A DNA stretch of 36,876 nt. Source: Alphaproteobacteria bacterium (GTDB taxonomy: Bacteria; Pseudomonadota; Alphaproteobacteria; SMXS01). Below are positions 7,482-14,792 of the stretch, piece after piece. The translations under genes and the position numbers were made by a program. The notes under the pieces were generated by a model. That model had not been told where the DNA came from. It worked only from the letters and a program-made list of their open reading frames with translations, and did no database searches. Where the stretch lies: contig WGNW01000072.1 of assembly GCA_016124315.1 (NCBI GenBank), positions 1 through 36,876 on the forward strand, given 5' to 3'. Position 1 is the first letter of the stretch. Each line of letters starts with the position of its first letter.

Positions 7482-9884
7482 TCAGTGGAAGTGCACGGTC
7501 ACCTGGACGCCGATCTGGCGCGGGCTGGCGATGGTGGCGTCCAGGTCGGCCGGCACGCCTGCCGCCGTGCCGGTGCCGGAACCGGTCAGCGGCCGGTCGC
7601 CGCCGCCGACCGAGTAGTACTTGTTGGTCAGATTCTGCCCGATCAGCTTGAACTCCCAGCCATGGCCGTCGTCATAGAGGGTGAGCGAGGCGTCGAGGGT
7701 CACGAAGCCCTTCTGGCGGCCGTCGGGCCGGTTGAGGCCCTCGGTCTCGTAGGAGCTGGTGAAGCGGAGGTCCGTCGCGAGCGTCGCCCTGAACAGGTTG
7801 CCGACCGCCCAGTCATAGGTGAAGCCCACATTGCCCGAATGGCGCGGCGCGAAGATCAGCGGCACGCCCGACATGTCCTGGGAGGTGGGAACGCCGTTGT
7901 TGGGCAGCTCGGTGCAGCCCTGGGCCGGAGTCTGGCCGGCGTAGCAGGCGCCGATGAAGTTGGTGTAGACGCCCTTGTTGAAGTTGTAGGCGCCGCGGAT
8001 GGTCAGCCCGTCGACGCTGGGCGGCGCATAAAGCAGGTCGACGTCGAGGCCGGTGGTGCGGGCGGCCGCGGCGTTCTCCACCTTGAAGGAGGTCGACGCC
8101 GCGTCGAACACGTTCACCTGCAGGTTCTTGTAGGTGTAGCGATAGGCGGCAAGATTCAGCCGCATGCTGTTGTCCAGCAGGCTCATCTTGGCGCCGATTT
8201 CACCGCCCTGCGCCTTCTCGCTGTCGAAGTTGGCGTCGTCGGCCGTCGAGCCCGCCACCAGGGTGTAGCCGTTGGAGAAGCCACCCGACTTGTAGCCGGT
8301 CTTGTAGGCGCCGTAGAAGGTCAGGTCGCGGTTTGGCCGCCAGGTCAGCGTCACCTGGGGCGAGACGTTGTCATCGACGAAGTGGTCGGTGATCGCCTGG
8401 CCCTCGGGCAGGAACAGCGCCGCCAGATAGGCATGGACGAAGGCGTTGTACATGGACGAGTCCTTGGTCTCCCTCGTCCAGCGCGCGCCGCCCGCCAGCT
8501 CGATCTGGTCGGTGACGTTGATGGTCGCCTCGCCGAAGATCGACCAGGTCTCGCCGTCGGTCCGGGTCGGCCGCTCCCAGGAATGGTACTTGCCGTTGCG
8601 CGGATCCGGCGGCAGCGGCGCGATGCGCGAGGAGTTCTCGAAGCGCAGCGCCGTGTTCTGGTAGTAGACGCCGGCCAGCAGGTTGAACGGCCCGTCGAAG
8701 GTGGTGTTGGCCCGCAGTTCCTCGCTGATGGCGGTGTACTTGGTGTCCTCGCCGGCGAAGACCTGTCCGGAGCCGGAGAAGTCATAGTTATCGAAGTACT
8801 TGGTCTTGAAGTAGTAGTAGCCCGTGACCGACGAGACGGTCACCTTGTCGAAGCGCTGGTTCATGGTCAGCGAGGCCAGGATCGAGTGGTAGTCGGTGTA
8901 GATCTTGCCGCCCTTGGCGTCCGGCCAGTCCACGACGATCTCCGGCGGCGCGCTGCTGCGCGACATGTGCTTGTTGAGGACGCAGTCCTCCGCGGGGTCG
9001 GAGACGCCGAAGATGGGCTGCGCGTGACCGCCCACCGGACAGCTGCGCAGCTGGATCAGGGAGCCAGCGCCGTCGTCGGTGAAGGTGGTGCCGCTGACCT
9101 TGAGGTTGGCGTCGAACCGGTCGGTGGGCTTGAACGTCAGGGTCAGGCGCCCGAGGAACTGCTCCTTGCCGCCGACCCGCTTCTGGTCGGCGCCCGGAAT
9201 GTCGAAGCCGAGCGGGTCGGCGCCGGCGCGGTAGGGCGCGTCGTTGTGCATGAAGCCGCTCGAGCCGGTGCCCCGAACCGCCAGGCGCGCGCCCACCTTG
9301 TCGTTGATCGGGCCGGAGACGATCGCTTCGCCGTAGACCTCGCGGGAGGTGAACTCGTAGCCCAGGCGGGCCAGCGCCTCGAAGCTGTCGCCCGGGTCCG
9401 CGGAGCGGATCGAGATGATGCCGCCGGGGCTGTTCTTGCCGTAGTAGAGCGACTGCGGCCCCTTCAGCACCTCGACATGGGCCATGTCGAAATAGCCCTG
9501 CTGCACGGCGTTGCCGCGGCTGATGGCGATGCCGTCCAGGTTGATGGAGACGGCCTGCTCGAAGCCGGCGCTGGTCGACGGCGTGCCGATGCCGCGCAGG
9601 TAGATCGCGCCGCCCGAGCCGCTCGACGAGGCGACGATGGTCAGGCTCGGCGTCAGCGTGGACAGCTTTTCCAGATTGTCCGTGTTGTACCGCTCCAGGT
9701 CCTTCATGGTGAAGGCCGTGGCCGCGACCGGCACCTGCTCGAGGTTCTCCGCCTTCTTGCGCGTGGTGACGATGATCTGCTCGATCTCCGCCAGCGCCGG
9801 GACCGTCTCGGCCACCAGAAAAAGCAACCCCATTCCCAGCACGGCCGCAGCGCCGCGCAGGGTCCTCCCTGCAACTTTGGACAT
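7482..9884 (-). CDS. TonB-dependent outer-membrane receptor
   Basis: An 800-residue receptor for active uptake across the outer membrane. It has a signal peptide (cleavage near residue 32, ALA-E), a TonB-box-like segment IEQIIVTTRKKAENLEQVPVA, a plug domain to about residue 170 with LRGIGTPS and VEVLKGPQSLYYGKNSPGG, and a 22-strand barrel ending in VTVHFH with aromatic or hydrophobic last positions. This type, common in sphingomonads and related bacteria, often imports organic compounds as well as siderophores; the nearby catabolic operons favour an organic substrate. GTG at 9890 is also in frame, but it touches the GGGGAG ribosome binding site, whereas ATG at 9884 has a five-base spacing and is preferred. 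It is divergent from the CoA-transferase operon at 10116. Confidence 0.93.
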   Translation of the reverse strand: MSKVAGRTLRGAAAVLGMGLLFLVAETVPALAEIEQIIVTTRKKAENLEQVPVAATAFTMKDLERYNTDNLEKLSTLTPSLTIVASSSGSGGAIYLRGIGTPSTSAGFEQAVSINLDGIAISRGNAVQQGYFDMAHVEVLKGPQSLYYGKNSPGGIISIRSADPGDSFEALARLGYEFTSREVYGEAIVSGPINDKVGARLAVRGTGSSGFMHNDAPYRAGADPLGFDIPGADQKRVGGKEQFLGRLTLTFKPTDRFDANLKVSGTTFTDDGAGSLIQLRSCPVGGHAQPIFGVSDPAEDCVLNKHMSRSSAPPEIVVDWPDAKGGKIYTDYHSILASLTMNQRFDKVTVSSVTGYYYFKTKYFDNYDFSGSGQVFAGEDTKYTAISEELRANTTFDGPFNLLAGVYYQNTALRFENSSRIAPLPPDPRNGKYHSWERPTRTDGETWSIFGEATINVTDQIELAGGARWTRETKDSSMYNAFVHAYLAALFLPEGQAITDHFVDDNVSPQVTLTWRPNRDLTFYGAYKTGYKSGGFSNGYTLVAGSTADDANFDSEKAQGGEIGAKMSLLDNSMRLNLAAYRYTYKNLQVNVFDAASTSFKVENAAAARTTGLDVDLLYAPPSVDGLTIRGAYNFNKGVYTNFIGACYAGQTPAQGCTELPNNGVPTSQDMSGVPLIFAPRHSGNVGFTYDWAVGNLFRATLATDLRFTSSYETEGLNRPDGRQKGFVTLDASLTLYDDGHGWEFKLIGQNLTNKYYSVGGGDRPLTGSGTGTAAGVPADLDATIASPRQIGVQVTVHFH

Positions 9885-9984
9885 TGTCACTCCCCTTCTC
9901 GATCAGACGTCTTGCAGCCGATTGTCCGGAAGGCGGCCGCCTCCCATCGACTCCCCATCGGCCACACGCTCTGTCGATGACGGC

Positions 9985-10045
9985 ATGATGCCGATTATTT
10001 GATGACGTATCAATATTTAAAATTGGACCATGGACCATTTTGTCC
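9985..10045. promoter_or_regulatory. AT-rich divergent control region with operator-like repeats
   Basis: This is the most AT-rich patch in the window, lying between the receptor and the CoA-transferase operon. It holds the inverted repeat TTGAT-GACGT-ATCAA (9999-10013), a TAAAAT that could be a plus-strand -10 (10018-10023), and a tandem TGGACCA repeat (10024-10037). TGACGTATCAAT within it (10003-10014) resembles TGACGTGTCATT upstream of the TetR gene at 21309. Control of both divergent transcripts from here is inference. Confidence 0.45.
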
Positions 10046-10115
10046 GCGCCGTGTTGTCCGGGGACGGCTTGACCCTCTCGGGACAGGCGGCCAAACTCCC
10101 GTCCGGGAGACCTCC

Positions 10116-11300
10116 ATGAACGACCAGCCGGCATCGGCCGCCCTCTCGCGCTTCACCGTCATCGACCTGACCCGGGTGCGGGCTGGCCCTACCTGCGCGC
10201 GCCAGCTCGCCGACTGGGGCGCCGACGTCATCCGGGTCGAGGCGCCGGCAGGCGGCGGAGCGGCCGACTTTGCCGCCCGTCACGACCCGGATTTCCAGAA
10301 TCTGCACCGCAACAAGCGCAGCCTGACCCTCGACCTGAAGACGCCCGAGGGCGTGACGGTGCTGCAGCGGCTGGTGGAGCGGGCCGACGTGCTGATCGAG
10401 AACTACCGGCCCGACGTCAAGCGGCGGCTGGGCATCGACTACGAGAGCCTGCGCCGGATCAATCCGCGCCTGGTCTATGTCAGCATCTCCGGCTTCGGCC
10501 AGGACGGCCCCTATGCGGACCGGCCCGGCGTCGACCAGATCGCCCAGGGCATGGGCGGGCTGATGTCGATCACCGGCGAGCCGGGGCGCGGCCCGATGCG
10601 GGTGGGCATCGCCATCGCCGACACCTCCTCGGGCCTGCTGGCCGCCTTCGGCGCCGTCACCGCGCTGCTGGAGCGGGAAACCTCGGGCGAGGGCCAGTGG
10701 GTCACCACCTCGCTGCTCGAGGCCCAGATCTTCATGCTGGACTTCCAGGGCGCTCGCTGGCTGGTGGGCGGCGAGGTGCCCGGCCAGGTGGGCAACGATC
10801 ATCCCACCTCCGTGCCCATGGGCGCCTTCCCGACCACCGACGGCCACGTCAACCTGGCGCCCATGCCGGCCGCGTGGAAGAAATTCTGCGCCGTGCTCGG
10901 TGCGCCCGAGATGGCGGAGCGCCCGGACTTCGCCACCCTGCGCAATCGCCGGCAGAACCGCGCGGCGGTGAACGCGGCCATCGGCGAGATCACCCGGACA
11001 CAGACCAGCGCCCACTGGATCGAGACCATGAACCAGGCCGGCATTCCCTGCGGCCCGATCTACAGTATCGACCAGACCTTCGCCGACGCGCAGGTCCGTC
11101 ATCTGGGGATCGCCCGGCCCGTCGATTCCGCCGCGCTGGGCAGCATCGAGCTGATCGGCCAGGCCGTCAGCCTCAGCCGGACCGGCAGCCGGCTGGTGCG
11201 CGCCGCGCCCGAATGCGGCGAGCATTCCCACGAGGTGCTGGGATGGCTGGGCTACGACGACGCTGAAATCGCGGACCTCCGGGCCCGCCACATCATATGA
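10116..11300 (+). CDS. Family III CoA-transferase (CaiB/BaiF type)
   Basis: A 394-residue enzyme that moves CoA between carboxylates through an aspartyl-CoA anhydride. The catalytic aspartate is D169 in VGIAIADTSSG, the same number as in formyl-CoA transferase. Other family marks are VEAP at 41, NYRPDVKRRLGIDY (96-109) and GFGQDGPY (126-133). The open frame extends 39 codons upstream, but only the ATG at 10116 has a ribosome binding site (GGGAGA) and the usual N-terminus, SRFTVIDLTRVRAGP. As first gene of a four-gene operon with a crotonase seven bases downstream, it probably activates the pathway acid by CoA transfer rather than ATP-dependent ligation. The acyl substrate is unknown. Confidence 0.92.
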   Translation: MNDQPASAALSRFTVIDLTRVRAGPTCARQLADWGADVIRVEAPAGGGAADFAARHDPDFQNLHRNKRSLTLDLKTPEGVTVLQRLVERADVLIENYRPDVKRRLGIDYESLRRINPRLVYVSISGFGQDGPYADRPGVDQIAQGMGGLMSITGEPGRGPMRVGIAIADTSSGLLAAFGAVTALLERETSGEGQWVTTSLLEAQIFMLDFQGARWLVGGEVPGQVGNDHPTSVPMGAFPTTDGHVNLAPMPAAWKKFCAVLGAPEMAERPDFATLRNRRQNRAAVNAAIGEITRTQTSAHWIETMNQAGIPCGPIYSIDQTFADAQVRHLGIARPVDSAALGSIELIGQAVSLSRTGSRLVRAAPECGEHSHEVLGWLGYDDAEIADLRARHII

Positions 11301-11307
11301 GGATGCC

Positions 11308-12087
11308 ATGACGGATTCCGTGCTGACCCGCCGCGACGGCGCCGTGCGCTGGCTGGTGTTCAACAAGCCCGAGAAGCACAACGCCCTGTCCATGGACATG
11401 ACCGCCCGCGGCCTGGAGATCGTCCAGGCCTTCGCCGAGGCCGACGAAGAACGGGTGCTGGTCGTGGCCGGCGCCGGCGGCAAGGCGTTCGTGTCGGGCG
11501 CCGACATCTCCGAGTTCGAATCCCGCCGCAACAATGCGGAGACCGCCGACGAGTATGCCCGGACGACCGCGCGGTTCTTCTTCGCCCTGCGCGACGTGGA
11601 GAAGCCCACGGTGGCGATGATCGAGGGCTACTGCTTCGGCGGCGGTGTCGCGCTGGCCTGCTGCTGCGACATCCGGATCGCCGCCGAGACCGGCCTGTTC
11701 GCCATCCCCGCCGCCCGCTTGGGCATCGGCTACAGCGCCGACTTCGTGAAGATGCTGGCCGACCTCGTGGGCCCGTCCTTCGCCAAGGAGTTCCTCTATA
11801 CCGCCCGCCGCTATCCGGCCGGGGAGGCGCAGGCCATCGGCCTGATCAACCGCATCGTACCGGCGGCCGAACTGGAGCGGCACGTGCAGGACTACGCCCA
11901 AGCCATGGCGGGGAACGCGCCGCTCACCCAGCGCGCCGCCAAGATCGTCGTGTCGGAACTCTACGCCGCCACCGGCGACGGTACCCGCGGCCGCGCGGCC
12001 GTCGCCGCCTGCGCCGACAGCGAGGACTTCCGCGACGCGCGACGCGCCTTCATGGAAAAGCGCAAGCCGGTGTTCCACGGCAAGTGA
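11308..12087 (+). CDS. Enoyl-CoA hydratase/isomerase (crotonase) family protein
   Basis: A 259-residue crotonase-fold protein acting on acyl-CoA in the cytosol. The oxyanion-hole blocks are present: FVSGADISEF (61-70) and IEGYCFGGGVALA (105-117). The usual first catalytic glutamate, expected after F-x-x-P in the block before the LG, is replaced by alanine (IPAARLGIGYS, 133-143), and the second is not obvious. It may therefore not be a classical hydratase and could be an isomerase, decarboxylase or ring-cleaving relative. GAGG before the ATG overlaps the upstream stop, indicating tight coupling to the CoA-transferase. Family call firm; reaction uncertain. Confidence 0.88.
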   Translation: MTDSVLTRRDGAVRWLVFNKPEKHNALSMDMTARGLEIVQAFAEADEERVLVVAGAGGKAFVSGADISEFESRRNNAETADEYARTTARFFFALRDVEKPTVAMIEGYCFGGGVALACCCDIRIAAETGLFAIPAARLGIGYSADFVKMLADLVGPSFAKEFLYTARRYPAGEAQAIGLINRIVPAAELERHVQDYAQAMAGNAPLTQRAAKIVVSELYAATGDGTRGRAAVAACADSEDFRDARRAFMEKRKPVFHGK

Positions 12088-12142
12088 CCGTCGGCCGCCG
12101 ACAGCGGTCCTCCGTTTGATTCAGCGCCCAGGAGACATGACC

Positions 12143-12589
12143 ATGACCCAGATCCCTCTCGAAGACCGCGTCGCCCTGGAGGACCTGCTGACGAGCTACT
12201 GTTTGGCCGTCGACACGCTCTCCGACATGGACGCCCTGCTGGGCGTGTTCACGCCCGACGCGGTGTGCGACCTGAGCGGCATCGGCCTGCCCAGCCTGCA
12301 CGGCCACGAGGGCATCCGCGGCTTCTTCGACAGCGTGTTCGCCGACATGACCCACCACGCCCACTTCGTCAGCAACTTCCGCGTCGACCGCTACGAGGGC
12401 GACACCGCATCGATCCGCGCCTACGTCATGGGCATGGGCCGGTCGCGGGACGGCAACGACGTGCTGGTCTATGTGCGCTATTTCCTGGATTGCGTGCGCA
12501 CGCCGGACGGCTGGAAGGTGACGCGCTTCTTCGAGGACGCGCTGATGCCCCTGCCCGGCTCGCTCGACGAGATCCACGGCAAGCGCTGA
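12143..12589 (+). CDS. SnoaL-like (NTF2 superfamily) protein, possible dehydratase
   Basis: A 148-residue alpha+beta barrel protein of the SnoaL/NTF2 type, which includes isomerases, hydratases and dehydratases such as scytalone dehydratase and the bile-acid 7-alpha-dehydratase BaiE. Y19, D24 and H72 sit at the spacings I recall for the BaiE tyrosine, aspartate and histidine, in SYCLAVD and THHAHF; this needs structural checking. ATGs at 12137 and 12143 compete: AGGAG leaves only two bases before the first but eight before the second, so 12143 is chosen. It is third in the CoA-transferase operon, between a crotonase and an SDR, which suits elimination or isomerisation of a cyclic acyl-CoA. 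Confidence 0.82.
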   Translation: MTQIPLEDRVALEDLLTSYCLAVDTLSDMDALLGVFTPDAVCDLSGIGLPSLHGHEGIRGFFDSVFADMTHHAHFVSNFRVDRYEGDTASIRAYVMGMGRSRDGNDVLVYVRYFLDCVRTPDGWKVTRFFEDALMPLPGSLDEIHGKR

Positions 12590-12621
12590 CCGGCGCAGCC
12601 GGCCCGAGGGAAGAGACGACG

Positions 12622-13383
12622 ATGGCCTTTCCGGACGAGTTCAGACTGGACGGCCAGGTGGCGGTGGTCACCGGCGGCGGCAGGGGCATCGGCGAGGCCA
12701 TCGCCCATGCCCTGTCCGAGGCGGGCACCGCCGTGGTGCTGGCGGCAAGGCGCGCCGACGAGGTGGAGAAGGTGGCCCGGGACATCGCCGCCCGGGGCGG
12801 CCGTGCGCTCGCCGTGCCCACCGACGTGACCGACCCGGATGCCGTCGACGCTCTCGCCCGCGCAGCGGTGGACGCGTTCGGCGGCCTCACCATCTGGGTC
12901 AACAACGCCGGCGGTTCGCGCTATTTCGGTCCATTGCGCGAGATAACCCTCGCCGACTGGCGGGACTGCCTGGACCTCAACCTCACCGCGGTGCTCACCG
13001 GCACCAACGCGGCGGCGCGGCACATGGCTGGTGGCGGCTCGATCGTCAACATCTCGTCGCGCTCGGCGGTCGGCCCGGCGCCGGGCAGCGGCCACTACGC
13101 CGCGGCCAAGGCCGCCGTCAACAGCCTGACCGTCAACTTTTCCCGTGAACTGGCGCCGTCGATCCGGGTCAACGCCATCCAGCCGTCCTCCATTCCCACC
13201 GAGGTGGTGATGGACGCGTTGGGCCTGACCGAAGCCGACCTGCCCGCCTTCGCCGAGCGCAAGCGGATTCCGCTGGGTCGTCTCGGCCGGCCGGCCGACG
13301 TGGCCGGCGTCACCGTCTTCCTGTGCTCGCCCGCCGCCGCCTGGATCACCGGCGAGGTCTGGACCGTCTCCGGCGGGCTCTGA
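12622..13383 (+). CDS. Short-chain dehydrogenase/reductase (SDR)
   Basis: A 253-residue classical SDR oxidising or reducing an alcohol/ketone pair with NAD(P). The cofactor loop TGGGRGIG (17-24), NNAG (94-97), catalytic S146, Y159 and K163 (YAAAK) and the C-terminal ITGEVWTVSGGL are all present. The residues after the second strand are AARRADE, which favours NADP. Start at 12622 with GAGGGAAGAG upstream; open frame extending further upstream overlaps the SnoaL gene and is not used. It closes the four-gene CoA-transferase operon, 32 bases after the SnoaL gene. The substrate is presumably an intermediate of the same pathway. Confidence 0.92.
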   Translation: MAFPDEFRLDGQVAVVTGGGRGIGEAIAHALSEAGTAVVLAARRADEVEKVARDIAARGGRALAVPTDVTDPDAVDALARAAVDAFGGLTIWVNNAGGSRYFGPLREITLADWRDCLDLNLTAVLTGTNAAARHMAGGGSIVNISSRSAVGPAPGSGHYAAAKAAVNSLTVNFSRELAPSIRVNAIQPSSIPTEVVMDALGLTEADLPAFAERKRIPLGRLGRPADVAGVTVFLCSPAAAWITGEVWTVSGGL

Positions 13384-13433
13384 CGGGTCCGCCCTGATCC
13401 AATCCCGTTCCACGCCCGTACCGGATACCGCGA

Positions 13434-13439
13434 TATAAA
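13434..13439 (+). promoter_or_regulatory. Candidate -10 element for the DUF3034/hemoglobin pair
   Basis: TATAAA lies 33 bases before the DUF3034 start in a short AT-richer patch after the SDR stop. No good -35 is seen at the usual distance, so an activator or alternative sigma factor may be needed. Confidence 0.35.
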
Positions 13440-13471
13440 AACGACTCCGTGACGAGAGCCAAAGGGACGGA

Positions 13472-14347
13472 ATGAATCAGCGAACCGCTCTATGCCTCGC
13501 GGGCCTGCTTCTCGCAGCCGCGCCGCCCGCCCATGCCGGCGACCTGTTCGACGGCGGACGCCTGCTCGCCACCGGGGGCGTCACCCAGGTGGAGGGTGCG
13601 GCGGGCGCCGGGCTCACCACATGGGCGGTCATCACCGGCTACGGCACCGAGCACGGCGTCGGCGTGAACGCCCACCACACCTTCGTTGCCCTCGACGATT
13701 TCACCTTCAACGCCAGCGGCGTGGCGGTAGGCCTGTTCGACCGTGTCGAGCTGTCCTACACCCATCAATGGTTCGACACCCGCAAGGCCGGCGGCCGGTT
13801 GGGCCTGGGCGACGGCTTCACCTTCTCCCAGGACGTGGTGGGCGCCAAGGTCAGGCTCTTGGGCGACGCCGTCTACGACCAGGACACCTGGCTTCCCCAG
13901 ATCGCCGTCGGCCTGCAGTACAAGCACGCCGCCAAGAGCGCGGTGCTGGCGGCGGTCGGCGCCGGCGGCAACGACGGCACCGATTTCTACATCGCGGCCA
14001 CCAAGGTGCTGCTGCGCCAGAGCCTGCTGCTCGACGTCACGGCGCGACTGACCAAGGCCAACCAGTTCGGGCTGCTGGGCTTCGGCAACGCCGGCGGCGC
14101 CGACTACCGGCTGGAATGGGAGTTCTCGGCCGTCTACCTGATCACCCGGCGCCTGGTGGGCGGCATCGACTACCGCACCAAGCCCGACAATCTGGCCTTC
14201 GCCCACGAGGGCGACGCGGCTGCGGTCTACCTGGCGTGGTTCGCGGGCAAGAACCTGTCGGTGACCCTCGCCGGCGTCGATCTGGGTCCGATCGCCCTGC
14301 AGGGGCGCCAGCGCGGCGTCTACCTCTCCGTCCAGGCGGGATTCTGA
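13472..14347 (+). CDS. DUF3034 family exported protein, predicted outer-membrane barrel
   Basis: A 291-residue protein with a signal peptide (cleavage after AHA, near residue 22) and the layout of DUF3034: GGRLLATGGVTQVEGAAG at the mature N-terminus, repeated amphipathic strands with many aromatic residues, and a terminal phenylalanine (SVQAGF) as in outer-membrane barrels. The family has no established function. The next gene starts two bases after its stop, so it is translated together with an exported truncated hemoglobin. Opposite them lie a copper-type periplasmic protein and a c-di-GMP enzyme. A pore or outer-membrane anchor for this periplasmic set is a reasonable guess but not shown. 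Confidence 0.82.
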   Translation: MNQRTALCLAGLLLAAAPPAHAGDLFDGGRLLATGGVTQVEGAAGAGLTTWAVITGYGTEHGVGVNAHHTFVALDDFTFNASGVAVGLFDRVELSYTHQWFDTRKAGGRLGLGDGFTFSQDVVGAKVRLLGDAVYDQDTWLPQIAVGLQYKHAAKSAVLAAVGAGGNDGTDFYIAATKVLLRQSLLLDVTARLTKANQFGLLGFGNAGGADYRLEWEFSAVYLITRRLVGGIDYRTKPDNLAFAHEGDAAAVYLAWFAGKNLSVTLAGVDLGPIALQGRQRGVYLSVQAGF

Positions 14348-14349
14348 CA

Positions 14350-14772
14350 ATGAACACGCTCCGCACGCTGCTCCTCGCATTCGCCCTCGCCGCCGCCGCC
14401 GTCCCCGCCGCGCGGGCGGCAAGCCTCTACACCGACCTGGGCGGGCTGGACACCATCCGGACCTTCGTCGGCCGTACCGTCGACCTCGCCTTCACCGATC
14501 CGCGCATCGCCAAGGCGTTCGCCCATTCCAAGCGCGATTACCTGAAGAAGATGATCACCCAGCAGGTCTGCGACCTGTCCGGCGGTCCGTGCCGGTACAA
14601 CGGCCTGACCATGAAGAAGGCCCATGTCGGCATGGGGCTGACGACGGCCGACTTCAACGCCCTCGTCGAACTGCTGCAGCAGGCGATGCGGGAATCGCAC
14701 ATTTCCTACCACACCCAGAACCGGCTGCTGGCGATCCTGGCGCCCATGCATCGCGACGTCGTGGAGAAGTAG
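14350..14772 (+). CDS. Exported group 1 truncated hemoglobin
   Basis: A 140-residue protein whose residues 25-140 match group 1 truncated hemoglobins: LYTDLGG, the DPRIAKAF segment, LSGGPCRYNG and KKAHVGMGL with the proximal heme histidine at H92. Unlike most of this family it starts with a clear signal peptide (1-23, ARA-A), so it should act in the periplasm. The position normally holding the distal tyrosine B10 appears to be V44, suggesting altered ligand stabilisation. C74 and C81 could form a disulfide. Start two bases after the DUF3034 stop; no independent promoter. Binding O2, NO or sulfide and passing a signal or electron to the neighbouring proteins is inference. Confidence 0.87.
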   Translation: MNTLRTLLLAFALAAAAVPAARAASLYTDLGGLDTIRTFVGRTVDLAFTDPRIAKAFAHSKRDYLKKMITQQVCDLSGGPCRYNGLTMKKAHVGMGLTTADFNALVELLQQAMRESHISYHTQNRLLAILAPMHRDVVEK

Positions 14773-14774
14773 CC

Positions 14775-14792
14775 CGGCGGTTCATTCCGCCG
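14775..14792. terminator. Short hairpin between convergent hemoglobin and EAL genes
   Basis: CGGCGG and CCGCCG flank a six-base loop that contains the stop codon of the minus-strand gene. There is no T-tract on either side, so termination by this hairpin alone is doubtful. Confidence 0.3.

Noticed and set aside
6636..9980. A 1114-codon plus-strand open frame covering the receptor and DUF2889 genes
   Set aside because: It is antisense to two genes with clear family motifs and shows only the R/G/A/V-rich composition produced by high-GC codon bias; no domain is visible.
10116..13383. The idea that this is a carnitine (caiB/caiD) operon
   Set aside because: The CoA-transferase and crotonase families fit loosely, but there is no CaiA, CaiC or CaiT, and the SnoaL and SDR genes do not belong to carnitine metabolism.
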